A DNA stretch of 64,000 nucleotides from Psychromarinibacter sp048262455 (GTDB taxonomy: Bacteria > Pseudomonadota > Alphaproteobacteria > Rhodobacterales > Rhodobacteraceae): the NCBI GenBank assembly GCA_048262455.1, contig JBLXFD010000009.1, positions 62,001 to 126,000 on the forward strand, given 5' to 3'. Shown piece after piece: positions 17,607 to 26,535 of the stretch (the stretch's first letter is position 1; every line of letters starts with the position of its first letter). The notes below the pieces were generated by a model, which saw nothing but the letters and a program-made list of their open reading frames with translations, made no database searches and was not told where the DNA came from. A program made the position numbers and the translations under genes.

Positions 17607-18791
17607 GTGATCCATTCCACCCACGACGCCGTCCGCCGAAAGGCGGCGCGGCTGGTTCTTCTTGCCTCCGTCCTCTGGCTCGCCGCCTGTGGGGGGAGCC
17701 TGCCGGTGGTGGGCCGCGACGGCCCTGCCATCGACCCCAACGCGCCGGTGCAGGTGGCGCTGCTGGTGCCCGCCGGTTCCGGCCAGGCCGGGGACGAGGC
17801 GCTTGCCACCTCGCTTGAGAACGCCGCGCGGCTGGCGATGGCGGACCTGCAGGGGGTGCAGATCGACCTGCGCGTCTACCGCACCGCCGGCGATGCCGGC
17901 ACCGCCGCCGCCGTGGCCGCCCAGGCGGTCAACGAGGGCGCCAAGATCCTGCTGGGCCCGGTCTATGCCGCCGCCGCCAATGCCGCCGGTGCCACCGTGG
18001 CCGCGCAGGGCGTCAACGTGCTGAGCTTCTCGAACAACACCGGCATCGCCGGCGGCAACGTCTTCGTGCTGGGCCATACCTTCGAGAACAGCGCCGCGCG
18101 GCTGGCGAGCTACGCCGCCAGCCAAGGCCGCACCAACGCGGTCATCGCCTTCGGCCGCGACGCCTCGGAACAGCAGGGGCGTGACGCCATTGCCGCCGCC
18201 CTCGCCCGTGCCGGCGGGACGGTGGTGGGAGAGACCTCGTTCGAGCTGTCGCAGAACGGCGTGGTGCAGGCGGTCGAGGATATCGCTTCCAAGGTCAAAT
18301 CGACCAATGCCGACGCGCTGTACCTGACCTCCGGCACCGCCGGTGCGCTGCCGATCCTGTCGCAGCTGGTGGCCGAGAACGGTGTCGACAAGTCGGCGAC
18401 CAAGTTCATCGGCCTGCAGCGCTGGGACATCCCGCCGGGGGCGCGCGAGCTGCCGGGGCTGCAGGACGGCTGGTTCGCCCTGCCTTCCCCGACCCTCCTC
18501 GCGCAGTTCGAGAGCCGCTATGCCGCCGCCTACGGCGCCCCGCCGCACCCCATCGCCGGGCTTGCCTACGACGGCATCGCCGCGATCGGCGCGCTGGTCA
18601 GTTCCGGCGACGGCGCGGCGCTGAGCGCGGCGGCGCTGACCCAGACCACCGGTTTTGCCGGGGTCAACGGGATCTTCCGTCTGCGCGCCGACGGCAGCAA
18701 CGAACGCGGGCTTGCGATCGCCACCATCACCGACAGACAGGTAGTTGTCATTGACCCGGCTCCGAGAAGCTTCCCCGGCGCTGGGTTCTGA
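17607..18791 (+). CDS. LpoA-like lipoprotein, penicillin-binding protein activator
   Basis: A 394-residue lipoprotein with a signal ending in the lipobox LAAC (Cys near residue 28), then a periplasmic-binding-protein-like fold (PVQVALLVPAGSGQAG, ILLGPVYAAAANAAG, GLQRWDIPPGA). It resembles the C-terminal domain of LpoA, the outer-membrane activator of PBP1A; the TPR-like N-terminal domain of E. coli LpoA is absent. The start is GTG 17607. Its position beside rsmI and yraN matches the lpoA locus. The last 41 bases overlap the start of glnD. Confidence 0.85.
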   Translation: MIHSTHDAVRRKAARLVLLASVLWLAACGGSLPVVGRDGPAIDPNAPVQVALLVPAGSGQAGDEALATSLENAARLAMADLQGVQIDLRVYRTAGDAGTAAAVAAQAVNEGAKILLGPVYAAAANAAGATVAAQGVNVLSFSNNTGIAGGNVFVLGHTFENSAARLASYAASQGRTNAVIAFGRDASEQQGRDAIAAALARAGGTVVGETSFELSQNGVVQAVEDIASKVKSTNADALYLTSGTAGALPILSQLVAENGVDKSATKFIGLQRWDIPPGARELPGLQDGWFALPSPTLLAQFESRYAAAYGAPPHPIAGLAYDGIAAIGALVSSGDGAALSAAALTQTTGFAGVNGIFRLRADGSNERGLAIATITDRQVVVIDPAPRSFPGAGF

Positions 18792-21579
18792 ACCCGCCCG
18801 CGTCTCGGCCTTCGCGGCCGCCGCCGACGATCCTGAAAAGCTGATCCGCCCCGCCACCGAGATCTTCGATCCGGTGGCGGTCAGCGCGGCGCTGGACGCT
18901 GCCTGCCGCGCGGCCTCCGATGATCGCGAGGTGCGCGCCGCCACCGTCGAGATCCTGTCGGAGCAACTGGCCCGCGGCCGCGCCGCTATCGCCGAGGCCT
19001 TCACCGCCGAGCCGCTGAACGCCTTTCCCACGGTGCGCGCCTACGCGCTGCTGACCGACGGCATCGTCACCTCGGTGTTCCGCGTGGCGCGCCTGTACCT
19101 GCACCCCATGCCCAACCCAACCGAAAGCCAGCGCCTGGCGCTGCTGGCGGTGGGCGGCTACGGCCGGGCCGAGATGGCGCCATATTCCGACGTCGACCTG
19201 CTGTTCCTGACCCCCTACAAGCTGACCGCCTGGGCCGAGAGCATCATCGAATCGATGCTCTACATCTTCTGGGACCTGCACCTGAAGGTGGGCCATTCCA
19301 GCCGCACGGTGAAGGACTGCCTGCGGCTGGCGGGCGACGACTACACCATCCGCACGGCGCTGCTGGAGCATCGCTACATCGCCGGCCATGCCCCGCTGGA
19401 GCGCGAGCTGAAGAAGCGGCTGTGGTCCGACCTGTTCTCCAGCACCGCCTCGGACTTCATCGAGGCCAAGCTGGACGAGCGCGACCAGCGCCACGCCCGG
19501 CAGGGCGGCCAGCGCTACGTGGTGGAGCCCAACGTCAAGGAGGGCAAGGGCGGACTGCGCGACCTGCAATCGCTGTTCTGGATCGACAAGTACGTCCACG
19601 GGGTCGAGCATATGGCCGACCTCGTGCAGATCGGCGTCTTCCGGTCTGAGGAATACGACGCGCTGCTGGCGGCCGAGAACTACCTGATGGCGGTGCGCTG
19701 CCACCTGCACCTGATCACCGGCCGCGCCATGGACCAGCTGACCTTCGACATGCAGGTCGAGGTGGCCGAGCGCATGGGCTACGTCGACAAGGGCGGGCGC
19801 CGCGCGGTGGAGCACTTCATGCAGGACTACTTCCTGCAGGCCACCAAGGTGGGCGAGCTGACGCGCATCTTCCTGACCGCGCTGGAGGCCCGGCACGTCA
19901 AGCAGGAGCCCCGGCTGATGGGCTTCTTCAAGCGCCGCCGCAAGGTGCGCGAGGGCTACGTTATCATCCACAACCGGCTGGCGGTGGCGGACGAGCGGGC
20001 CTTTCTAACCGACAAGCTGAACCTGCTGCGGATCTTCGAGGAGGGGCTGCGCACCGGCCTGCTGATCCACCCCGACGCCATGCGGCTGGTCACCGCGAAC
20101 CTGCGGCTGATCGACGAGGGGATGCGCCACGACCGCGAGGCGACGCGGATCTTCCGGGACCTGCTGCTCAAGCACGGCAACCCCGAACGCGCGCTGCGGC
20201 GGATGAACGAACTGGGGGTGCTGAGCGCCTTCATCCCCGAGTTCAAACCGATCGTCGCGATGATGCAGTTCAACATGTATCACAGCTACACGGTGGACGA
20301 GCATACCATCCAGTGCATCAAGGTACTGGCGCAGATCGAGCGGGGCGAGCTGGAAGAGGAACTGCCGGTCGCCAGCCACATCCTGAAGGAAGGGGTGAAC
20401 CGCCGGGTGCTTTACGTGGCGCTGCTGTGCCACGACATCGGCAAGGGCCGCGACGAGGACCATTCGGTTCTGGGCGCCAAGCTGGCCCGCACCATCGCAC
20501 CGCGGCTGGGGCTGAAGCCGGCGGAATGCAACACCGTGGAATGGCTGGTGCGCTATCACCTGCTGATGTCCGACATGGCGCAGAAGCGCGACATCGCCGA
20601 CCCCCGCACCGTGCGCGACTTCGCCAAGGCGGTGCAGACCAAGGAGCGGCTGGACCTTCTGACGGTGCTGACGGTCTGCGACATCCGCGGCGTCGGGCCC
20701 AATACCTGGAACAACTGGAAGGCGGCGCTGCTGCGCGGGCTGTACCGGCAGACCCGGCGGGCGATGGAGGACGGGCTGGAGGCGCTGAACCGCGGCCAGC
20801 GCGGCAACGAGGCCAAGCGCAACCTGCGCGAGGCGCTGTCCGACTGGCCGGCGAAGGAGCTGCGGGTCGAGCTGGACCGCCACTACCCGCCCTACTGGCA
20901 GGGGCTTCACCTGACCTCGCACGTGGACTTCGCCCACATGCTGCGCGCCATCGACGAGGACGCGATACAGCTGACCCTGACCCCGGACGAGGACCGCGAC
21001 GCCACCCGCGTCACCTTCGCCATGGCCGACCACCCCGGCATCTTCAGCCGGATGTGCGGCGCGCTGGCGCTGGTGGGGGCCGACATCAAGGACGCGCGCA
21101 CCTTCACGTCGAAGGACGGCTGGGCCACCGCCGCCTTCTGGATCCAGGACAGCGAGGGCAGCCCCTACGAGGCCTCGCGCCTGCCCCGGCTGCGGGACAT
21201 GATCGAGAAGACCCTGAAGGGCCAGGTGATCGCCGGCGAGGCCATGCGCTCTCGCGACAAGCTGAAGAAGCGCGAGCAGGCCTTCCGGGTGCCCACCTCG
21301 ATCGTCTTCGACAACGACGGGTCCGAGATCTACACCATCATCGAGGTCGACACCCGCGACCGCCCCGGCCTGCTGTTCGACCTGACCCGCACCCTTGCCG
21401 CCGACAACGTGCAGATCTCCAGCGCCGTGATCGCCACCTATGGCGAGCAGGTGGTGGACAGTTTCTACGTCAAGGACATGTTCGGGCTGAAGCTGTATTC
21501 CGACAGCCGCCAGCGGTCGCTGGAGCGCAAGCTGCGCGCGGCGATCGAGGCGGGCGCGACCCGGGCGAAGCAGGGATGA
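18751..21579 (+). CDS. glnD: Bifunctional PII uridylyltransferase / uridylyl-removing enzyme
   Basis: A sensor of about 942 residues that uridylylates PII proteins when nitrogen is scarce and removes UMP when glutamine is high. Domains in order: nucleotidyltransferase (GGYGRAEMAPYSDVDLLFL, about residues 134-152), GlnD linker, HD phosphohydrolase (LLCHDIGKGRDEDHS, about 560) and two C-terminal ACT domains (ADHPGIFSRMCGAL, about 753; DTRDRPGLLFDLT, about 862) that bind glutamine. No ATG or GTG is available at the front; I choose TTG 18751, nine bases after AGG, over TTG 18745. It overlaps the upstream gene and is followed by murJ. Confidence 0.95.
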   Translation: MTRLREASPALGSEPARVSAFAAAADDPEKLIRPATEIFDPVAVSAALDAACRAASDDREVRAATVEILSEQLARGRAAIAEAFTAEPLNAFPTVRAYALLTDGIVTSVFRVARLYLHPMPNPTESQRLALLAVGGYGRAEMAPYSDVDLLFLTPYKLTAWAESIIESMLYIFWDLHLKVGHSSRTVKDCLRLAGDDYTIRTALLEHRYIAGHAPLERELKKRLWSDLFSSTASDFIEAKLDERDQRHARQGGQRYVVEPNVKEGKGGLRDLQSLFWIDKYVHGVEHMADLVQIGVFRSEEYDALLAAENYLMAVRCHLHLITGRAMDQLTFDMQVEVAERMGYVDKGGRRAVEHFMQDYFLQATKVGELTRIFLTALEARHVKQEPRLMGFFKRRRKVREGYVIIHNRLAVADERAFLTDKLNLLRIFEEGLRTGLLIHPDAMRLVTANLRLIDEGMRHDREATRIFRDLLLKHGNPERALRRMNELGVLSAFIPEFKPIVAMMQFNMYHSYTVDEHTIQCIKVLAQIERGELEEELPVASHILKEGVNRRVLYVALLCHDIGKGRDEDHSVLGAKLARTIAPRLGLKPAECNTVEWLVRYHLLMSDMAQKRDIADPRTVRDFAKAVQTKERLDLLTVLTVCDIRGVGPNTWNNWKAALLRGLYRQTRRAMEDGLEALNRGQRGNEAKRNLREALSDWPAKELRVELDRHYPPYWQGLHLTSHVDFAHMLRAIDEDAIQLTLTPDEDRDATRVTFAMADHPGIFSRMCGALALVGADIKDARTFTSKDGWATAAFWIQDSEGSPYEASRLPRLRDMIEKTLKGQVIAGEAMRSRDKLKKREQAFRVPTSIVFDNDGSEIYTIIEVDTRDRPGLLFDLTRTLAADNVQISSAVIATYGEQVVDSFYVKDMFGLKLYSDSRQRSLERKLRAAIEAGATRAKQG

Positions 21580-21613
21580 CCCGCCCCCTCACCAACGGCC
21601 GGAGCCGCCGCGC

Positions 21614-23215
21614 ATGAAACCGATCCGCATGATGGCGGCCTTCTTTACCGTGGGCGTCTGGACCCTTGGCAGCCGCCTTCTGGGCTTCGCGCGGGACATC
21701 CTGATCGCCGCCTTCCTGGGCGCCGGCCCGGTGGCAGAGGCCTTCCTGATCGCCTTTTCCCTGCCCAACATGTTCCGCCGCTTCTTTGCCGAGGGGGCCT
21801 TCAACACCGCCTTCGTGCCGATGTTCTCGAAAAAGCTCGAGCGCGGCGAACAGCCCGCCCGCTTTGCCAGCGACGCCTTCACCGGGCTGGCGCTGGTGGT
21901 GGGGGCGGTGACGGTGCTGGCGATCGTCTTCATGCCCTTCCTGGTGCTGGCCATGGCCAGCGGCTTTGCCGGCGACGCGCGCTTTGACCTCGCTGTCGGC
22001 TACGGGCGGATCGCCTTCGTCTACATCCTGTTCATCTCGCTGGCGGCGCTGTTGTCGGGGGTGCTGAACGCCATCGGCCACTTCGCCGCCGCCGCCGCCG
22101 CGCCGGTGGTGCTGAACGTGATCCTGATCGGCGCGCTGCTGCTGGCGCAGGCGGGGGGGCTGGTGGACCTGAACGCGCTGGCGCTGAAGGCGGGCGAGGG
22201 CGTTCCGGCCTCGGAATACGGCGTGCTGCTGACCATCGGCGTGGTGCTGGCGGGCATCGCCCAGCTGGCGCTGGTCTGGATCGCGGCGCGGCGGGCCGGG
22301 ATGCCGGTGGGCCTTGTCCGGCCCCGGCTGTCGCCGGACCTCAAGCGGCTGGCCCTGATCGCCGCGCCCGCGGCGCTGGCGGGGGGCGTGGTGCAGGTGA
22401 ACCTGCTGATCGGCCGGCAGGTGGCCAGTTTCTTCGATGGCGCCGTGGCCTGGCTGAACTACGCCGACCGGCTGTACCAGCTGCCGCTGGGGGTGGTGGG
22501 CATCGCCATCGGCGTCGTGCTGCTGCCGGAACTGTCCCGGCGCATCGGGTCGGGCGACACCGCCGGCGGGCGCGACGCCTTCAACCGCGCGGCCGAGATC
22601 AGCCTGGCGCTGACGGTGCCCGCCGCGGTGGCGCTGGTGGTGATCCCGATGCCCCTGATCCAGGTGCTGTTCCAGCGCGGCGCCTTCGACGCGGACGACA
22701 CCGCCGCCACGGCGCTGGCGGTGGCGGTCTACGGGCTGGGTCTGCCGGCCTTCGTGCTGCAGAAGGTGCTGCAACCGCTGTTCTTCGCCCGCGAGGACAC
22801 CAAGCGGCCGTTCTACTTCGCGCTGGTCTCGCTGGTGGTGAACGCCGGCGTGGCGATCGGGCTGGCGCCGGTGATCGGCTATATCGCCGCCGCCTTCGGC
22901 ACCACGCTGGCGGGCTGGGCGATGGTGCTGCTGCTCTGGCTCGGCTCTCGCCGGATGGGCGAGGCGGCGCAGACCGACGCGCGCTTCCGCCGCCGGGCTT
23001 GGCGCATCCTGCTGGCCTCGCTGCTGATGGGGGTGGTCCTGTGGGCCACGATGCTGCTGCTGGGCCCGATGTTCGGCATGGGCAGCTGGCGCTACCTGGC
23101 GCTCACGATCCTGGTGGTGGTGGGGATCGTGTCCTACTTCGCGCTGGTGCACCTGCTGGGCGGCATGCGGCTGTCGGAGATCGGCCGCACCTTGCGGCGG
23201 CGGCCGCCGGCGTAG
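21614..23215 (+). CDS. murJ: Lipid II flippase MurJ
   Basis: A 533-residue inner-membrane protein of the MOP/MVF superfamily with about 14 hydrophobic helices. The N-terminal segment ending in SRLLGFARDILIAAFLG and the motif LPNMFRRFFAEGAFNTAFVP are diagnostic. MurJ flips undecaprenyl-linked lipid II to the periplasm for peptidoglycan synthesis. It starts 34 bases after glnD with a CGGAG ribosome site, so the two are probably cotranscribed. Confidence 0.96.
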   Translation: MKPIRMMAAFFTVGVWTLGSRLLGFARDILIAAFLGAGPVAEAFLIAFSLPNMFRRFFAEGAFNTAFVPMFSKKLERGEQPARFASDAFTGLALVVGAVTVLAIVFMPFLVLAMASGFAGDARFDLAVGYGRIAFVYILFISLAALLSGVLNAIGHFAAAAAAPVVLNVILIGALLLAQAGGLVDLNALALKAGEGVPASEYGVLLTIGVVLAGIAQLALVWIAARRAGMPVGLVRPRLSPDLKRLALIAAPAALAGGVVQVNLLIGRQVASFFDGAVAWLNYADRLYQLPLGVVGIAIGVVLLPELSRRIGSGDTAGGRDAFNRAAEISLALTVPAAVALVVIPMPLIQVLFQRGAFDADDTAATALAVAVYGLGLPAFVLQKVLQPLFFAREDTKRPFYFALVSLVVNAGVAIGLAPVIGYIAAAFGTTLAGWAMVLLLWLGSRRMGEAAQTDARFRRRAWRILLASLLMGVVLWATMLLLGPMFGMGSWRYLALTILVVVGIVSYFALVHLLGGMRLSEIGRTLRRRPPA

Positions 23216-23299
23216 GCGCGGAGGTAGCGGGGGAACCTCACCTGCCCCCGTCCGATCGAAGCGCTGATGCGCCCCGAACAAGCCGAAGGCGCGGGGCGA

Positions 23300-23327
23300 G
23301 CGCCTGCCCGTCCGGGCGGGCTGGCGC
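23300..23327. terminator. GC hairpin downstream of murJ
   Basis: Within the 218-base gap between the convergent murJ and rhomboid-like genes, GCGCC-T-GCCCG and CGGGC-T-GGCGC form a 10-bp stem with one T/T mismatch and a 6-base loop, followed by TTT on the + strand. It may end both transcripts. The rest of the gap shows no gene. Confidence 0.4.
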
Positions 23328-23433
23328 TTTGGTGACCGCAGAGAAACGCTCGAGCTGTGTGCGGATGTGGCTGGGATAAACCGCCTGCCCCGAAGGCCAG
23401 CAGCGCCACCCCACAGGCAGGCTCCCGTCGCGC

Positions 23434-24120
23434 CTAGCGCTGGCGCAGCCGCGAGAAGGTGCGCGCCATCCCGCCGGGGCTGACCACGAAGGACAGCGCG
23501 AAACCCGCGGCAAAGCCCGCGAGGTCCGCGACCCAGTCCAGCCCGCCGCCGAACAGCAGGCCAAAGATCAACTGGATCGCCATCAGGAAGCCGATCAGCG
23601 CGAAGGCCCGGCTTTGCGGCCCGCCGGTGACGGTCAACCGGGTCCAGAGCAGGAAGGTGAAGGCGCCGATCAGCCCGTAAGCGCCGGGGTAGGCACCGAT
23701 CAGCGGCTGCGAGGTGTCCAGCGCGTAGGCGAAGACCAGCGCGCCGAAGACCGAGGCGCCGAAGAACACCGCCAGCACCGCCCACCAGGCAAAGACCTCG
23801 CCAACCATCTTGCCCAGCGCCAGGATGAAGACGACGGCGAAAAGCATGTGGGTGAAGTTGCCGTGCACGAAGGGATAGGCGACCAGCCGCAGCAGGTGTT
23901 CCGCGGGCCAGAGGTTCAGCGTCCACATCTGCTCGAACACCGGGCCCAGCACCGCGAAGCGCTGCATCAGCTCCAGCCGCCAGCCCACCGCCGCCGGGCC
24001 GCCCGCCAGCCCGCGCTCTCCCAGCTGCAGCCCCAGTTCCACCGCGAAGAGCGACAGCACCAGTACCACCACCACCGGCGGCAGGGCGTTGAAGGGGTTT
24101 TCCTGGTGCGGCTCACGCAT
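23434..24120 (-). CDS. Rhomboid-family membrane protein lacking the catalytic residues
   Basis: A 228-residue protein with about six membrane helices. The rhomboid-like pattern HGNFTHMLF (His86, His91) is kept, but Ala95 occupies the position of the oxyanion Asn, the GxSG serine motif reads GAYG (Tyr148), and the helix-6 His position reads Asp199 in VADLAGFAAGF. It therefore should not cleave peptides and may act like iRhoms or derlins, binding membrane clients. I start at ATG 24120. It diverges from trpS. Comparison is to GlpG by eye. Confidence 0.82.
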   Translation of the reverse strand: MREPHQENPFNALPPVVVVLVLSLFAVELGLQLGERGLAGGPAAVGWRLELMQRFAVLGPVFEQMWTLNLWPAEHLLRLVAYPFVHGNFTHMLFAVVFILALGKMVGEVFAWWAVLAVFFGASVFGALVFAYALDTSQPLIGAYPGAYGLIGAFTFLLWTRLTVTGGPQSRAFALIGFLMAIQLIFGLLFGGGLDWVADLAGFAAGFALSFVVSPGGMARTFSRLRQR

Positions 24121-24196
24121 GGCGGGGGCTTTCTTGACGGGCTGAGAGGCTTGCGATACGCGAGCCGGACACGGAAATCCAGATGGAGCGCCTGTC

Positions 24197-25210
24197 ATGG
24201 CCGAATTCACGCCCCGCGTCTTCTCGGGCATCCAGCCTTCGGGCGGGCTGACCCTGGGCAACTACCTGGGGGCGCTGAAGCGGTTCGTGGACTGGCAGGA
24301 GCGCGAGGTCGAGACGGTCTTCTGCATGGTGGACATGCACGCCATCACCGTCTGGCAGGACCCCGCCGCCCTGACCCGCGCCACGCGCGAGCTTTGCGCG
24401 GGTTTCATCGCCTCGGGCATCGATCCGGAAAAGTCGATCCTGTTCAACCAGAGCCAGGTGCCCGGCCACGCCCAGCTGGCCTGGGTGTTCAACTGCGTCG
24501 CGCGCATCGGCTGGATGCAGCGGATGACCCAGTTCAAGGACAAGGCGGGCAAGAACGCGCAGAATGCGTCATTGGGCCTGTTTGCCTACCCGGCGCTGAT
24601 GGCGGCCGACATTCTTGTCTACCACGCGACCCACGTGCCGGTGGGCGAGGACCAGAAGCAGCATATCGAACTGACGCGGGACATCGCGATCAAGTTCAAC
24701 AACGACTACGGGGTGGATTTCTTCCCGGTCACCGAGCCGGTGATCGAGGGCGCCGCGACCCGGGTCATGAGCCTGCGCGACGGGTCCAAGAAGATGTCGA
24801 AGTCCGATCCCTCGGACATGAGCCGCATCAACCTGACCGACGACGCCGACACCATCGCGCAGAAGCTGCGCAAGGCCCGCACCGACCCCGAGCCGCTGCC
24901 GGAAAGCACAGAGGGGCTGGCCGACCGGCCCGAGGCGCGCAACCTGGTGAACATCTACGCCGGGCTGGCCGACATGACCGCCGAGGCGGTGCTGGCCGAA
25001 CACGGCGGGCAGCAGTTCTCGGCCTTCAAGCCGGCACTGGCGGACCTGGCGGTCGCGAAGCTGTCGCCGATTTCCGCCGAGATGGCGCGGCTGATGCAGG
25101 AGCCGGCGGAAATCGACCGCATTCTCGCCCGTGGTGCAGAGCGGGCGCGGGAAATCACCGAGCCGGTGGTGCGGCGCACCTACGAGATCGTGGGAATGGT
25201 CGGCGCCTGA
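24197..25210 (+). CDS. trpS: Tryptophanyl-tRNA synthetase
   Basis: A 337-residue class I aminoacyl-tRNA synthetase charging tRNA-Trp. The HIGH-equivalent region is SGGLTLGNYLGAL near residue 15; KMSKS is at residues 199-203. MVDMHAIT and HVPVGEDQKQHIELTRD are typical tryptophan-pocket segments. The length is normal for the bacterial TrpS. It diverges from the rhomboid-like gene across 76 bases and is followed by a GC hairpin. Confidence 0.97.
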   Translation: MAEFTPRVFSGIQPSGGLTLGNYLGALKRFVDWQEREVETVFCMVDMHAITVWQDPAALTRATRELCAGFIASGIDPEKSILFNQSQVPGHAQLAWVFNCVARIGWMQRMTQFKDKAGKNAQNASLGLFAYPALMAADILVYHATHVPVGEDQKQHIELTRDIAIKFNNDYGVDFFPVTEPVIEGAATRVMSLRDGSKKMSKSDPSDMSRINLTDDADTIAQKLRKARTDPEPLPESTEGLADRPEARNLVNIYAGLADMTAEAVLAEHGGQQFSAFKPALADLAVAKLSPISAEMARLMQEPAEIDRILARGAERAREITEPVVRRTYEIVGMVGA

Positions 25211-25608
25211 GGCCGGCCGCAACGGCGGCCCGCACGAAGACGGGCCGCCGCCGGTTCCGGGGCGCCGCGGGAAGTTCCCGCCGCGCCCGGTTACTCTTAC
25301 ACATGCACCATTTAAATTCGGTTCCCGGACGGGTTCAACGGCGCACAGCCGGTGATGAGCCGAGGTACAGGGCGCTCGACCCTGTCACGCCAAGGTTGCG
25401 ACCCGCATCGGCACCTCCCGTCACGGCAGGTCCAACTCCTCGTTACCCCCTTTGCCGCCGGTCCGCAACTTTACCGACATAGGATAATGTTTAAATTCCC
25501 CGAGGGTATGGTTTGTTCCCTCACATCCCCGGGGGAGCGGCCCGCCCTCTCTGGACCTCCGCCAGCCCCGCCCCTAGTGTCGCGGCGCATTGCTGAGGAG
25601 AGACGCGC
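25211..25608. other. 398-base intergenic region between trpS and the aminotransferase gene
   Basis: No convincing gene is present. From left to right it holds the trpS hairpin (25224-25249), a second short dyad GCGGGAA-G-TTCCCGC, an ACAGGG/CCCTGT hairpin (25367-25385), and two AT-rich patches sharing TTTAAATTC (near 25312 and 25489). The second patch follows a -10-like GATAAT at 25483 and runs into a GAGGG/CCCTC dyad (25502-25522). It probably contains the aminotransferase promoter and perhaps a small RNA. Confidence 0.5.
25224..25249 (+). terminator. Hairpin terminator candidate after trpS
   Basis: A perfect 9-bp stem GGCGGCCCG / CGGGCCGCC with an 8-base loop lies 14 bases after the trpS stop. 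No T-run follows. Confidence 0.5.
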
Positions 25609-26469
25609 ATGGCCACCGGCATCAATATCCGCACCTGGTTCGAGGGCCGCTGGCATGACGGCGACGTGCCGGTGATGCGGGCGGCGGACCATGGCAGCTG
25701 GCTGGGCACCACCGTCTTCGACGGCGCGCGGCACGTGGACGGGGTGACGCCGGACCTGCTGGCCCACTGCGCCCGCGTCAACCGCTCTGCCAAGGCGCTG
25801 ATGATCGAGCCGACGGTGAGCGCCGAGGAGATGGCCGAGATCACCTACGAGGGGCTGAAGCGCTATCCCGCCGACACCCCCGTCTACATCCGCCCGATGT
25901 ATTGGGCGCTGGAGGGCGACTTCCTGGGCATCGTGCCGAAAATCGGGCCCACCGGCTTTGCGCTTTGCCTTGAGGAAATCCCCATGGCCCCGCCCGAGGC
26001 CACCGCCACGCTGACCACCACGCGCTTCCGCCGCCCGGTGCTTGAGGACGCGGTGGTGGATGCCAAGGCGGGCTGCCTCTACCCCAACAACGCCCGGATG
26101 CTCGCCGAGGCGCGGCAGAAGGGCTACGGCAACGCGCTGGTGGCCGACGCCATGGGCAACGTGGCCGAAACCGCCACGGCCAACGTGTTCATGGTGAAGG
26201 ACGGCGAGGTCTTCACCCCGATCCCCAACGGCACCTTCCTCGCCGGCATCACCCGCGCCCGCCACATCACCAACCTCGAGGCGGACGGCACCAAGGTCCA
26301 CCAGACCGTGCTGAGCTTCGACGACTTCCGCGCCGCGGACGAGGTCTTCATGTCCGGCAACATGATGAAGGTGACCCCGGTGGCGGAGTTCGACGGCACC
26401 CACTACCAGGTGGGCCCGGTGACGCGCCGGGTGCGCGAGATGTACTGGGACTGGGCCCACTCGCGCTGA
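25609..26469 (+). CDS. Class IV PLP aminotransferase, branched-chain amino acid aminotransferase-like
   Basis: A 286-residue PLP-fold IV enzyme. The family pattern is clear: the PLP-Lys in VVDAKAGCLYPNN, then ALVADAMGNVAETATANVFMV and GTFLAGITRARH. It probably transaminates branched-chain amino acids with 2-oxoglutarate, but D-amino acid or amine transaminases of the same fold cannot be excluded from sequence alone. AGGAGAG precedes the ATG. It stands alone with its own upstream region. Confidence 0.88.
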   Translation: MATGINIRTWFEGRWHDGDVPVMRAADHGSWLGTTVFDGARHVDGVTPDLLAHCARVNRSAKALMIEPTVSAEEMAEITYEGLKRYPADTPVYIRPMYWALEGDFLGIVPKIGPTGFALCLEEIPMAPPEATATLTTTRFRRPVLEDAVVDAKAGCLYPNNARMLAEARQKGYGNALVADAMGNVAETATANVFMVKDGEVFTPIPNGTFLAGITRARHITNLEADGTKVHQTVLSFDDFRAADEVFMSGNMMKVTPVAEFDGTHYQVGPVTRRVREMYWDWAHSR

Positions 26470-26535
26470 CCGCTGCGGGCTGTTGCCAGCGCCGGCGCGC
26501 TTCGCCATGATCCGCCGGATGCCTCGGAGGATGAC

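Noticed and set aside
18745..18791. Frameshift joining the LpoA-like gene and glnD
   Set aside because: Both genes are complete at their ends and the overlap is short; a TTG start for glnD explains it.
21470..23926. Open frame of 818 codons on the minus strand opposite murJ
   Set aside because: Gln/His/Arg-rich with no fold-like pattern; murJ on the other strand is unmistakable.
25352..25675. Possible 107-residue gene before the aminotransferase
   Set aside because: It crosses the AT-rich promoter-like stretch and runs into the aminotransferase gene in another frame; no coding signature.
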